Source of the DNA: Streptomyces ficellus
GTDB taxonomy: Bacteria > Actinomycetota > Actinomycetes > Streptomycetales > Streptomycetaceae
Length of the DNA: 64,000 bases
Reading direction: 5' to 3'
Assembly: GCF_030406405.1 (NCBI RefSeq)
Contig: NZ_JAUEPL010000016.1
Coordinates: forward strand, 1 to 64,000
Shown in pieces: positions 9,366-17,882 of this stretch. Below the pieces are notes generated by a model. That model saw nothing but the letters and a program-made list of their open reading frames with translations. It searched no databases and was not told where the DNA came from. Numbering within the stretch: the first letter of the stretch is position 1; each line of letters begins with the position of its first letter. Both the position numbers and the translations under genes were made by a program.

Positions 9366-11816
9366 TCAGGCCGGGAATCTCCGCCCCACGTACCGCCAGG
9401 AGAGCTCCAGGACCACCGCGCCCACCGCCGCGATCGCCACCGCCGCCCACGGCATCGTCGGGCCCACCAGCCTCAGTGCGAAGAAGTCCTGGAGCCACGG
9501 CACGACGAGCACCACTAGGAAGCCCGCGCCCATCGAGGCGACCAGCCCCACCCGCCACCAGGTGTAGGGGCGGGCGATGATGGCCAGCACCCACAGGGAC
9601 ACCAGGAACAGGGTGAGCGTCGCCGCGCTGGTCTCGGCGGCGAGGGCGCCCGCCCCGCTGTAGTGCGTGCGGGCCAGCAGATAGGTGGCGAACGTGGTCG
9701 TGGCGGCGATGACCCCGGCGGGGATGGCGTACCGCATGACGCGGCGCACGAAGTGCGGCTTGGCGCGTTCCTTGTTGGGCGCCAGGGCCAGGAAGAAGGC
9801 CGGGACGCCGATGGTGAGCGTGGACAGCAGGGTCAGGTGCCGGGGCAGGAAGGGGTACTCCACCTGCGAGCACACCACCAGGATCGCCAGCAGCACGGAG
9901 TAGACCGTCTTGGTCAGGAAGAGCGTCGCGACGCGGGTGATGTTGCCGATGACCCGGCGGCCCTCGGCGACGACGGCGGGCAGCGTCGAGAAGCTGTTGT
10001 TGAGCAGCACGATCTGCGCGACGGCTTTCGTCGCCTCCGAGCCGGAGCCCATGCTGACGCCGATGTCGGCGTCCTTGAGGGCGAGCACGTCGTTGACGCC
10101 GTCGCCCGTCATCGCGACCGTGTGCCCGTGCGACTGGAGCGCGCCGACCATGGAGCGTTTTTGCTGCGGGGTGACGCGCCCGAAGACCGCCCCCTCGTCG
10201 AGCACCTTGGCCATCTCGTCGCGCTCGGCCGGCAGGCGCCGGGCGTCCACGGTGTGGTCGGCGCCGGGCAGGCCCAGCTTGCCGGCGACGGCGCCCACGG
10301 AGACGGCGTTGTCGCCGGAGATGACCTTGGCGGCGACGTCCTGGTCGGCGAAGTAGGCGAGGGTGTCGGCCGCGTCGGGCCGCAGCCGCTGTTCCAGTAC
10401 GACGAGGGCGGCGGCGTCGGCCGTCTCGGCGACCTTGGGGTCGTCAAGGGCGCCACTCACCCGGGCCAGCAGCAGGACCCGCAGCCCCTTCTGGTTGAGC
10501 TCCTCGGTCTCGGCGAGGACGGGGTCGTGGTCCGGCAGCAGCACGTCCGGCGCGCCGAGCAGCCAGGTGCTGGTGCGCCCGTCGCCCTCGCTGAAGGCGG
10601 CGCCGCTGTACTTGCGCGCCGACGAGAACGGCAGCGCCTGGGTGCACCGCCACTCCTCGCCGTCCGGGCAGGCGTCGATGATGGCCTGGAGCGAGGCGTT
10701 CGGCCGCGGGTCGGACGCGCCGAGCGCGCCGAGGACTCCGCGTACGTACGCCTCGTCCGTGCCGTTCAAGGCGCGCAGCTCGGTGACGTCCATGCCGCCC
10801 TCGGTGAGCGTGCCGGTCTTGTCGAGGCACACGACGTCGACGCGGGCGAGCCCCTCGATCGCGGGCAGTTCCTGCACCAGGCACTGCTTGCGCCCCAGCC
10901 GGATGACGCCGATGGCGAAGGCCACGGAGGTGAGCAGCACCAGCCCCTCCGGGATCATCGGCACGATGCCGCCGACCGTACGGGCGATGGAGTCCTTGAC
11001 GTTGGTGTTCTTGACGACGAGCTGGCTGATGATGAGCCCGATCGCGGTGGGGACCATCATCCAGGTCACGTACTTGAGGATCGTGGAGATCCCGGACCTC
11101 AGCTCGGAGTGCACGAGCGTGAAGCGGGACGCCTCTTCGGCGAGCTGCGCCGCGTACGCCTCCCGCCCCACCTTGGTGGCCGTGAACGCGCCGCCGCCCG
11201 CGACGACGAAGCTGCCCGACATGACCTGGTCGCCGCGCTTCTTCAGGACGGGATCGGCCTCGCCGGTCAGCAGCGACTCGTCGATCTCCAGGTTGTCGGC
11301 GTCGGCGACCTCGCCGTCCACGACGACCTTGTCGCCGGGGCCGAGCTCGATGCGGTCGCCGAGGACGATCTCCGAGGTGGAGATCTCCGCCGCGACCCCG
11401 TCCCGCCGGACGGTCGGCTTGGCCTCGCCGATGACGGCGAGCCCGTCGAGGGTCTTCTTGGCGCGCAGCTCCTGGACGATGCCGATCCCGGTGTTCGCGA
11501 GGATGACGAACCCGAACAGGCTGTCCTGGATCGGCGCGACGATCAGCATGATCACCCACAGGACGCCGATGATCGCGTTGAAGCGGGTCAGGACGTTGCC
11601 CCGGATGATGTCGACGGTGGAGCGGGAGCTGCGTACGGGTACGTCGTTGACCTCGCCGCGCGCCACCCGCTCGGCCACCTCGGCGGCCGACAGACCGCCG
11701 GGCCGGTGCTGCGCGGGTGGCGGCGCGGGGTGTACGGGGTCGAGTCCGGCCCCGGCGTCGATGGTGCGCCCACCGGGCTCGGGGCCGCCGGTCTCGATCT
11801 TCGCCCGCTGCGTCAT
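9366..11816 (-). CDS. ctpE: CtpE-like P-type ATPase (probable Ca2+ transport)
   Basis: An 816-residue P-type ATPase with all the family landmarks: actuator loop LLTGEADP (TGE at 184-186), PEGL in the helix before the P-domain, phosphorylation site DKTGTLT (D332), and the hinge motif MTGDGVNDVLALKDADIGV. There is no N-terminal heavy-metal domain. The sequence matches the mycobacterial CtpE group (EIDESLLTGEADP, GRKQCLVQELPAIEGLARVD), for which Ca2+ uptake has been described; substrate transfer to this protein is inference. It sits in the plasma membrane with helices near 75-120, 245-310 and six in the last 230 residues. It lies 117 bp downstream of a DUF2530 gene on the same strand. Confidence 0.85.
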   Translation of the reverse strand: MTQRAKIETGGPEPGGRTIDAGAGLDPVHPAPPPAQHRPGGLSAAEVAERVARGEVNDVPVRSSRSTVDIIRGNVLTRFNAIIGVLWVIMLIVAPIQDSLFGFVILANTGIGIVQELRAKKTLDGLAVIGEAKPTVRRDGVAAEISTSEIVLGDRIELGPGDKVVVDGEVADADNLEIDESLLTGEADPVLKKRGDQVMSGSFVVAGGGAFTATKVGREAYAAQLAEEASRFTLVHSELRSGISTILKYVTWMMVPTAIGLIISQLVVKNTNVKDSIARTVGGIVPMIPEGLVLLTSVAFAIGVIRLGRKQCLVQELPAIEGLARVDVVCLDKTGTLTEGGMDVTELRALNGTDEAYVRGVLGALGASDPRPNASLQAIIDACPDGEEWRCTQALPFSSARKYSGAAFSEGDGRTSTWLLGAPDVLLPDHDPVLAETEELNQKGLRVLLLARVSGALDDPKVAETADAAALVVLEQRLRPDAADTLAYFADQDVAAKVISGDNAVSVGAVAGKLGLPGADHTVDARRLPAERDEMAKVLDEGAVFGRVTPQQKRSMVGALQSHGHTVAMTGDGVNDVLALKDADIGVSMGSGSEATKAVAQIVLLNNSFSTLPAVVAEGRRVIGNITRVATLFLTKTVYSVLLAILVVCSQVEYPFLPRHLTLLSTLTIGVPAFFLALAPNKERAKPHFVRRVMRYAIPAGVIAATTTFATYLLARTHYSGAGALAAETSAATLTLFLVSLWVLAIIARPYTWWRVGLVASMGAGFLVVLVVPWLQDFFALRLVGPTMPWAAVAIAAVGAVVLELSWRYVGRRFPA

Positions 11817-11933
11817 GGTTTCGACGGTACGACCGTCGCGGCGCGGCCACCCCCCGAGCGGGGCAAAGATCCCACCACGGTACGAGGCGAATGGTCCTGT
11901 GGTCGTACCAGGTGCGCCGACGTACCGGGGCGG

Positions 11934-12206
11934 TCAGGAGGCGGGCCGGTCGTCCTCGCCGGTGGCTGCCGCGCGCTTGAGCGCCGCGTCGCGCCTGCGT
12001 ACGTACCAGATGCCGATCAGGCCGAGCCCGGCGCCCGCGAGGCAGGTCCAGACCCACCAGGTGAGATCGCGGTCGGCGAACCAGGCGTAGAAGGGGACCT
12101 GCGCGAGGAAGAGGACGAACCAGATGATCGTGCCGCCGGTGATCGTGGCGACGACCGGCCCCTCCAGGGGTTCGGGTGCCTCGTGCTTGGGGGTCCACTT
12201 CGCCAT
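11934..12206 (-). CDS. DUF2530 small membrane protein
   Basis: A 90-residue protein with two transmembrane helices (about 22-42 and 48-68, IIWFVLFLAQVPFYAWFA and WWVWTCLAGAGLGLIGIWYV), a short acidic N-terminus and a basic cytoplasmic tail (RRRDAALKRAA). It fits the actinobacterial DUF2530 family, which has no assigned function. It is transcribed towards the P-type ATPase and away from the NCS2 permease. Start ATG 12206. Confidence 0.75.
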   Translation of the reverse strand: MAKWTPKHEAPEPLEGPVVATITGGTIIWFVLFLAQVPFYAWFADRDLTWWVWTCLAGAGLGLIGIWYVRRRDAALKRAAATGEDDRPAS

Positions 12207-12419
12207 GAGCCCGAGTGTATGTGGGTCCCCGTGGCGGTCGGCACCTGCCGCCGCGAGCCGGCTGGTGCGCCGGTCACGGCCGCTCTACGCGCGGAGATAC
12301 CGATCTTTCGATTATGTGTTCATACTGAAACGGCTTACGCCTGTCTCCTTTTGTTCGTGTGAACGTACGAGAACGATCAGGCGAGCACCCTTCCCGCCCC
12401 CCGCACCATGAGGTTTCGC

Positions 12420-13874
12420 ATGCCCTCCTCGGTCACCGCGCTCGTGGACGCCGGCGCCCAGCCACCGGCCCCCCAGCAGCCGACCAGCGGCCTGGACCGC
12501 TTCTTCAAGATTTCCGAACGTGGCTCCACGGTCGCCCGAGAGGTACGCGGCGGATTCGCGACCTTCTTCGCCATGGCCTACATCATCGTGCTCAACCCGA
12601 TCATCCTCGGCAGCGCCAAGGACATGTACGGGCACCAGCTCGACAGCGGCCAGCTCGTCACCGCCACCGTGCTGACCGCGGCCTTCTCCACCCTCCTGAT
12701 GGGCGTCATCGGCAACGTCCCGATCGCGCTCGCCGCCGGTCTCGGTGTCAACACGGTCGTCGCCCTCCAGCTCGCGCCCCGCATGTCCTGGCCGGACGCG
12801 ATGGGCATGGTGGTCCTCGCCGGCTTCGTCGTGATGCTGCTCGTGGCGACGGGCCTGCGCGAGCGGGTGATGAACGCCGTACCCGTCGGGCTCCGCAAGG
12901 GCATCGCCATCGGCATCGGCCTGTTCATCATGCTGATCGGCCTGGTCGACTCGGGCTTCGTCTCCCGCATCCCGGACGCCGCCCACACCACCGTCCCGCT
13001 CCAGCTCGGCGCCACCGGTCACCTCAGCGGCTGGCCGGTCCTGGTCTTCGTCCTCGGCGCGCTGCTCACCCTGGCCCTGATCATCCGCAAGGTGCCGGGC
13101 GCCATCCTCATCTCGATCGTCGCCATGACGGTCGTCGCGATGGTCATCAACGCCGTCGCGACCATCCCGTCCTGGGGCCTGACCACCCCGAAGTGGCCCG
13201 GCAACCCGCTCGCCACCCCCGACTTCGGGCTCGTCGGCGAGGTGAGCCTCTTCGGCGGCTTCGGGAAGGTCGGCCTGCTCACCGGCTGCCTCTTCGTCTT
13301 CACCGTGCTGCTCTCCTGCTTCTTCGACGCGATGGGCACGATCCTCGGCGTGGGCGACGAGGCGAAGCTGATCGACAAGGACGGCGACTTCCCCGGCATC
13401 AACAAGGTCCTCCTCGTCGACGGCCTCGCCGTCGCCTCCGGCGGCGCCAGCTCGTCGTCGGCCACCACCTGCTTCGTGGAGTCCACGGCGGGCGTCGGCG
13501 AGGGCGCGCGTACGGGCCTCGCCTCGGTCGTCACGGGCGCGCTGTTCTCGGTGGCGCTGTTCCTCACGCCGCTCGCCACGATGGTCCCCTCCCAGGCGGC
13601 CACGCCCGCGCTGCTCGCGGTCGGGTTCCTGATCCTGGCCGGGTCGGTGCGGGACATCGACTGGAGCGACTTCACCATCGCGGTGCCGGCGTTCCTGGCG
13701 ATGGTGATGATGCCGTTCACGTACTCGATCACCAACGGCATCGGCATCGGCTTCATCGCCTTCACCGTGCTCCGCCTGGCGGCCGGCCGCGCCCGTGAGG
13801 TCCCGGCGGCGATGTACGTCGTCTCGGCGGTCTTCGCCTTCTACTACGCCATGCCGGCGCTCGGCCTGACGTAA
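12420..13874 (+). CDS. NCS2 / AzgA-type purine permease
   Basis: A nucleobase:cation symporter-2 family permease of about 484 residues with multiple transmembrane helices. Diagnostic stretches are FATFFAMAYIIVLNPIIL in the first helix, the gate region FFDAMGTILGVGDEA, and the following GINKVLLVDGLA and SSSATTCFVESTAG segment, all typical of AzgA/GhxP-like adenine, guanine or hypoxanthine importers; which purine is used cannot be decided. I chose ATG 12420 because GAGG lies six bases upstream; ATG 12408 in the same frame is the alternative. An AT-richer promoter region (about 12295-12360) lies between it and the divergent DUF2530 gene. Confidence 0.85.
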   Translation: MPSSVTALVDAGAQPPAPQQPTSGLDRFFKISERGSTVAREVRGGFATFFAMAYIIVLNPIILGSAKDMYGHQLDSGQLVTATVLTAAFSTLLMGVIGNVPIALAAGLGVNTVVALQLAPRMSWPDAMGMVVLAGFVVMLLVATGLRERVMNAVPVGLRKGIAIGIGLFIMLIGLVDSGFVSRIPDAAHTTVPLQLGATGHLSGWPVLVFVLGALLTLALIIRKVPGAILISIVAMTVVAMVINAVATIPSWGLTTPKWPGNPLATPDFGLVGEVSLFGGFGKVGLLTGCLFVFTVLLSCFFDAMGTILGVGDEAKLIDKDGDFPGINKVLLVDGLAVASGGASSSSATTCFVESTAGVGEGARTGLASVVTGALFSVALFLTPLATMVPSQAATPALLAVGFLILAGSVRDIDWSDFTIAVPAFLAMVMMPFTYSITNGIGIGFIAFTVLRLAAGRAREVPAAMYVVSAVFAFYYAMPALGLT

Positions 13875-13879
13875 GTCAG
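13864..13879. terminator. Small hairpin at convergent stop codons
   Basis: CCTGAC-GTAA-GTCAGG: a 6-bp stem with a 4-base loop that contains the stop codons of the permease and of the convergent ribbon-helix-helix gene. It is short for a terminator but well placed. Confidence 0.4.
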
Positions 13880-14076
13880 GTAAGGCCGTAGAACCGTTCC
13901 GTCTCGTCGACCGCCGCCTCGAAGCGCTGGTCGAAATCCTCCCGAATGAGCGTCCGGACCACATAGTCCTGGACGCTCATTCCGCTTCTGGCGGCATGGC
14001 GCCGGACCCGGTCGAGCAGCTCTCCGTCTATCCGCAGGCTGAGCACTGTCGATCCCATGCCGCCCAGGGTTGTCAT
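13876..14076 (-). CDS. Ribbon-helix-helix (Arc/CopG-type) small protein
   Basis: A 66-residue protein whose STVLSLRIDGELLDRVRRHA (residues 9-28) followed by SGMSVQDYVVRTLIRE is the strand-helix-helix pattern of Arc/MetJ/CopG DNA-binding proteins. Such proteins act as dimeric repressors, often as antitoxins; no toxin partner is visible here, as the gene faces the permease tail-to-tail and the MarR gene head-to-head. The start may be ATG 14076 or, equally, ATG 14058 (MGSTVLSLRI). Confidence 0.65.
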   Translation of the reverse strand: MTTLGGMGSTVLSLRIDGELLDRVRRHAARSGMSVQDYVVRTLIREDFDQRFEAAVDETERFYGLT

Positions 14077-14188
14077 CTCATCCGGTCACGCGCGTCACTT
14101 TCCGGCATGCTCTCACTCGTTCGGGTGACACTCATCCCTGTTTGCCCACCAGGTGTATTTAGGGAGGGTAATGAGTTAAGCTAAAGAC

Positions 14189-14635
14189 ATGCCTGACCTC
14201 CTGCACGGTGAGCCGGCTGACGCAGCCGCCGTGAACGCCCTCCGCTCCGCCGTCATGCGGCTGGGCCGACGCCTCAAGCACCAGCGCGTCGACGAGTCGC
14301 TGAGCCCCACCGAGATGTCGGTGCTCGGCACGCTCGCCCGCTGCGGCTCGGCCACCCCCGGTGAGCTGGCCCGCAAGGAGCACGTCCAGCCGCCGTCGAT
14401 GACCCGCATCGTGGCGCTGCTCGAAGCCAAGGGCCTCGTCCGGCTGGAGCCGCACCCCGACGACCGCCGCCAGAAGGTGGTCAGCCCGACCGAGCAGGCC
14501 GAGGTCATGCTGGAGGAGTCCCGCCGCAAGCGGAACGCCTGGCTGGCGTCCCTGGCCGAGAGCCTGGACGAGGACGAGTGGGCGAAGCTGCGCGAGGCCG
14601 CCCCCGTGCTGGAGAAACTCGCACATCTGCAATAA
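14189..14635 (+). CDS. MarR family transcriptional regulator
   Basis: A 148-residue winged-helix regulator. The recognition region ATPGELARKEHVQPPSMTRIVALLEAKGLV (about 66-95) and the wing HPDDRRQKVVSPTEQA are the classic MarR pattern. The gene lies 44 bp ahead of an MFS exporter on the same strand, the usual arrangement for a ligand-released repressor of its own efflux operon. The DNA just upstream (AGGGAGGGTAATGAGTTAAG) is notably AT-richer than its surroundings and holds the ribosome site and probably the operator. The ligand is unknown. Confidence 0.85.
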   Translation: MPDLLHGEPADAAAVNALRSAVMRLGRRLKHQRVDESLSPTEMSVLGTLARCGSATPGELARKEHVQPPSMTRIVALLEAKGLVRLEPHPDDRRQKVVSPTEQAEVMLEESRRKRNAWLASLAESLDEDEWAKLREAAPVLEKLAHLQ

Positions 14636-14679
14636 CCCGCATTCCGCAGTCCGCGATCCGTCACAAGGAGGCGACGCTT

Positions 14680-16029
14680 TTGAGTACGGGACACGGAGCA
14701 CACTCCGCACCCGCACACAACCACGACAACACCAGCACGACCGCGACCTCGGCGGGCAAGGGGACCTTCTCCTCGCTCAAGGTCCGCAACTACCGGCTCT
14801 TCTTCACCGGGGCCATCGTCTCCAACACCGGCACCTGGATGGCCAGGATCACCCAGGACTGGCTGGTCCTCAGTCTCACCGGCTCCGCCGCGGCCGTCGG
14901 CATCACCACGGCGCTCCAGTTCCTGCCGATGCTGCTCTTCGGCCTGTACGGCGGTGTCATCGCCGACCGCTACCCCAAACGGCGCCTGCTGCTGCTCAGC
15001 CAGGGAGCCCTCGGCCTGTGCGGCCTGGCCCTCGCCGTCCTGACCCTCTCCGGTCACATCCAGGTCTGGCACGTCTACCTGATCGCGTTCCTGCTCGGCA
15101 TGGTCACGGTCCTCGACAACCCGGCCCGGCAGTCCTTCGTCTCCGAGATGGTCGGCCCGGGCCAACTGCGCAACGCCGTCAGCCTCAACTCCGCCAACTT
15201 CCAGTCGGCCCGGCTCATCGGCCCCGCCGTCGCGGGCGCGCTGATCGCCTCGATCGGCAGCGGCTGGGCGTTCCTGGTCAACGGCCTGTCCTTCCTCGCC
15301 CCGCTGACCGCCCTGCTGCTGATGCGCACCGGCGAGCTGCACAAGGTGGAGCGGGCGCCGCGCGGCAAGGGGCAGCTGCGCGAAGGGCTGCGCTATGTCG
15401 CCGGGCGGCCCGACCTGATCTGGCCGATCGCGCTGGTCGGCTTCGTCGGCACCTTCGGCTTCAACTTCCCGATCTGGCTGACCGCCTTCTCCGACGAGGT
15501 CTTCCACGTCGGAGCGGGTACGTACGGCTTCCTCAACACCCTGATGGCCGTCGGCTCGCTCGTCGGCGCCCTGCTGGCCGCCCGGCGCGGCGCCTCGCGG
15601 CTGCGGCTGCTGGTCGGCGGCGCGGTGGCGTTCGGCGTGCTGGAGATCGCGGCGGCGCTCTCGCCGTCCTTCTGGCTCTTCGCGCTGCTGCTGGTCCCGA
15701 TCGGCATGTTCGGCCTGACGGTCAACGTCACCGCTAACTCGTCGGTCCAGCTCGCGACCGACCCGGTGATGCGGGGACGCGTGATGAGCCTCTACATGAT
15801 GGTGTTCGTCGGCGGTACGCCGGTGGGCGCGCCCCTGCTGGGCTGGATCACCGACACCTACGGCGCCCGCGTGGGCTTCGCCACGGGCGGCGCGGTCTCG
15901 CTCGCCGCCGCCGTGGTGATCGGCCTGATCCTGGCCCGCGTGGGCGGCCTGCGCCTGAAGGTCGACCTGCGCCGTGGGCACCCGCATGTGCGCTTCGTAC
16001 AGCGCGAGCAGCTGACGACGGCGGCGTAG
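14680..16029 (+). CDS. MFS exporter (MFS_3 / EntS-like), MarR-linked
   Basis: A 449-residue transporter with about twelve membrane helices. The segment YGGVIADRYPKRRLLLLSQ is the helix 2-3 loop signature, and the repeat NPARQSFVSEMVGPGQLRNA is typical of the MFS_3 (EntS-like, DHA3) drug and siderophore exporters. The start is TTG 14680, nine bases after an excellent AAGGAGG; the open frame further upstream overlaps the MarR gene and is discarded. A His-rich N-terminus (STGHGAHSAPAHNHDN) is unusual for the family. Probably co-transcribed with, and repressed by, the MarR protein. Confidence 0.85.
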   Translation: MSTGHGAHSAPAHNHDNTSTTATSAGKGTFSSLKVRNYRLFFTGAIVSNTGTWMARITQDWLVLSLTGSAAAVGITTALQFLPMLLFGLYGGVIADRYPKRRLLLLSQGALGLCGLALAVLTLSGHIQVWHVYLIAFLLGMVTVLDNPARQSFVSEMVGPGQLRNAVSLNSANFQSARLIGPAVAGALIASIGSGWAFLVNGLSFLAPLTALLLMRTGELHKVERAPRGKGQLREGLRYVAGRPDLIWPIALVGFVGTFGFNFPIWLTAFSDEVFHVGAGTYGFLNTLMAVGSLVGALLAARRGASRLRLLVGGAVAFGVLEIAAALSPSFWLFALLLVPIGMFGLTVNVTANSSVQLATDPVMRGRVMSLYMMVFVGGTPVGAPLLGWITDTYGARVGFATGGAVSLAAAVVIGLILARVGGLRLKVDLRRGHPHVRFVQREQLTTAA

Positions 16030-16060
16030 CCGCTGCCGGTGGCGGCGTAACCTCGGCGGC

Positions 16061-16630
16061 ATGAGGCTTTTCGCTGCCGTGCTGCCGAGCCGTGTGGCCG
16101 TCGACGAACTCGCCGCCGCCGTCGACGGATTGAGAGCCCTCCCGGGCGCCGACGAGCTGCGCTGGACCGGGCCTGAGGGGTGGCACTTCACGCTCGCGTT
16201 CATGGGGGAGGTGGACGAGCGGGTGCTGCCGGAACTGCGGGGCCGGCTGGCGCGCGCCGCGCACCGGACGCCGTCCTTCCCGCTGCGCCTCCACGGCGGC
16301 GGCCGGTTCGGGCGGCGGGCCCTGTGGGCGGGCGCCGCGGGCGGGCTGGACGAGCTGCGGCTGCTGGCCGAACGCGCGGACGCGGCCGCCCGCCGGTCGG
16401 GCATCCTCATGGACGAGCACCGCCGCTACCAGGCCCACCTGACGCTGGCGCGCGGCCGCGCGGACACCGACCTGCGCCCGTACGTCGCCGAGCTGGAGCG
16501 TTTCGAGGGCACCCGCTGGCAGGTGGCCGAGCTCACCCTCGTACGCAGCAACCTCCCCCGGAGCGGCGTGGCGGGGGAGGGCCCGCGGTACGAGACGGTC
16601 GGGTCCTGGCCGCTCGGGCGGGCGAGCTAA
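16061..16630 (+). CDS. thpR: RNA 2',3'-cyclic phosphodiesterase
   Basis: A 189-residue 2H phosphoesterase. The two catalytic HxT motifs are clear: HFTLAFMGE (H42) and HLTLARGR (H126), with the spacing expected for the ThpR/LigT family that opens 2',3'-cyclic phosphates at RNA ends. The N-terminus MRLFAAVLPSRVAVDELAA is also diagnostic. It starts 31 bp after the MFS stop, so it may be read from the same message although the functions look unrelated. Start ATG 16061. Confidence 0.9.
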   Translation: MRLFAAVLPSRVAVDELAAAVDGLRALPGADELRWTGPEGWHFTLAFMGEVDERVLPELRGRLARAAHRTPSFPLRLHGGGRFGRRALWAGAAGGLDELRLLAERADAAARRSGILMDEHRRYQAHLTLARGRADTDLRPYVAELERFEGTRWQVAELTLVRSNLPRSGVAGEGPRYETVGSWPLGRAS

Positions 16631-16639
16631 CCTCGAAGG

Positions 16640-16726
16640 GTGGACCCGAAGACGCGTAACCGGATCATGGCCGGTGTACTTGTGCTGATGTTCGTGATCA
16701 TCGCCTTGGCGGCCGCGCTCGGCTGA
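16640..16726 (+). CDS. 28-residue single-helix membrane peptide
   Basis: A short frame starting GTG 16640 and reading MDPKTRNRIMAGVLVLMFVI then IALAAALG before TGA. It has a polar basic N-terminus and one transmembrane helix of about 17 residues. It begins 9 bp after the thpR stop, with CGAAGGG rather near the start codon. The regular peptide-like composition in a GC-rich context, the position in the thpR transcript and my recollection of similar peptides in Streptomyces genomes support a real gene; no function is known. Confidence 0.55.
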   Translation: MDPKTRNRIMAGVLVLMFVIIALAAALG

Positions 16727-16768
16727 CCGAGCCGCGGCCGCCCGGCGGTCCTACCCGGGTTCCACGAC

Positions 16769-16836
16769 GGCTACCGCTACTGCTACAGCCGCAGCTACTG
16801 CTACTGCTACTGCTACTGCTACTGCTACGGCTACCA
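16769..16836. repeat. NGCTAC hexanucleotide tandem repeat
   Basis: About eleven units of an NGCTAC hexamer, interrupted once; the central five are TGCTAC. It runs into the last codons and stop (16831-16833) of the aldo/keto reductase gene, so variation here could alter that gene's 3' end or the downstream RNA. No CRISPR-like spacers are present. Confidence 0.75.
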
Positions 16837-17820
16837 GGCGAAGGCTTCCGGGGACGGCCCCGGCCCCGGGAAGATCGCGTCCAGCTCCGTCAGCACCTCG
16901 GCCGAGAGGTCCAGCTCCACCGCCCGCAGCGCGGAGTCGAGCTGGTCGGCGGTGCGCGGCCCGACGATCGGCCCGGTCACGCCGGGCCGGCTGAGCAGCC
17001 ATGCCAGGGCCACTTCGCCCGGCTTGAGCCCGTGCTTGTCGAGGAGGTCCTCGTACGCCTGGATCTGGAGGCGTACGTCGGTGTTGGCGAGGGCGTCGGC
17101 CGAGCGGCCCGTGGTGCGCCGCGCGCCCTCGGTCTCCTTCTTGATCACCCCGCCGAGCAGCCCGCCGTGCAGCGGCGACCAGGGGATGACGCCGAGGCCG
17201 TAGTCCTGGGCGGCCGGGATGACCTCCATCTCGGCGCGGCGCTCGGCCAGGTTGTAGAGGCACTGCTCGCTGACCAGCCCGAGCATGCCGCGCCGGGCGG
17301 CGGTCTCGTTCGCCTGGGCGATCTTGTATCCGGGGAAGTTGGAGGACCCGGCGTACAGGATCTTCCCTTGCTGGATCAGTACGTCGATGGCCTGCCAGAT
17401 CTCGTCGAAGGGCGTGTGCCGGTCGATGTGGTGGAACTGGTAGAGGTCGATGTAGTCGGTGTTGAGGCGCTTGAGGCTGGCCTCGACGGACCGCCGGATG
17501 TTCACGGCGGAGAGCCGGTCGTGGTTGGGCCACAGGTTCCCGTCGGGCGCCATGTTCCCGTACACCTTGGTACCGAGGACGACCTTGTCGCGCCGGTCGC
17601 CGCCACGGGCGAACCAGGAGCCGATGATCTCCTCCGTACGGCCCTTGTTCTCGCCCCAGCCGTAGACATTGGCGGTGTCGAAGAAATTGATGCCCGCGTC
17701 GATCGCGGCGTTCATGATGGCGTGGCTGCCGGCTTCGTCGGTCTGGGGCCCGAAGTTCATCGTGCCGAGGACAAGTCGGCTGACCTTGAGTCCGGTGCGT
17801 CCGAGCTGCGTGTACTTCAT
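16831..17820 (-). CDS. Aldo/keto reductase
   Basis: A 329-residue NAD(P)H-dependent oxidoreductase of the AKR superfamily ((beta/alpha)8 barrel). The catalytic tetrad is visible: D48 and Y53 in FFDTANVYG, K85 in LGTKVYG, and H130/H131 in YQFHHIDRH. The C-terminal cofactor loop IVGPRTADQLDSALRA matches the family, which reduces carbonyl substrates and includes the YajO/IolS-like group; the substrate is unknown. ATG 17820 starts MKYTQLGRTGLKVSRL, the canonical N-terminus, so the open frame upstream is ignored. Its stop codon is embedded in a hexanucleotide repeat. Confidence 0.9.
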   Translation of the reverse strand: MKYTQLGRTGLKVSRLVLGTMNFGPQTDEAGSHAIMNAAIDAGINFFDTANVYGWGENKGRTEEIIGSWFARGGDRRDKVVLGTKVYGNMAPDGNLWPNHDRLSAVNIRRSVEASLKRLNTDYIDLYQFHHIDRHTPFDEIWQAIDVLIQQGKILYAGSSNFPGYKIAQANETAARRGMLGLVSEQCLYNLAERRAEMEVIPAAQDYGLGVIPWSPLHGGLLGGVIKKETEGARRTTGRSADALANTDVRLQIQAYEDLLDKHGLKPGEVALAWLLSRPGVTGPIVGPRTADQLDSALRAVELDLSAEVLTELDAIFPGPGPSPEAFAW

Positions 17821-17882
17821 GACCGTACAGCCAACGCCTTGGAGCGCACTCGAAGCAAGAGCGCCCGGCGCGGGGCAGTGCG

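Noticed and set aside
12207..12407. Purine riboswitch ahead of the NCS2 permease
   Set aside because: The interval is AT-richer but shows no conserved purine-aptamer core or clear three-stem junction; only a small GTTC/GAAC hairpin is visible near the start.
16769..16836. CRISPR-like repeat
   Set aside because: The repeat unit is six bases with no spacers and no cas genes nearby.
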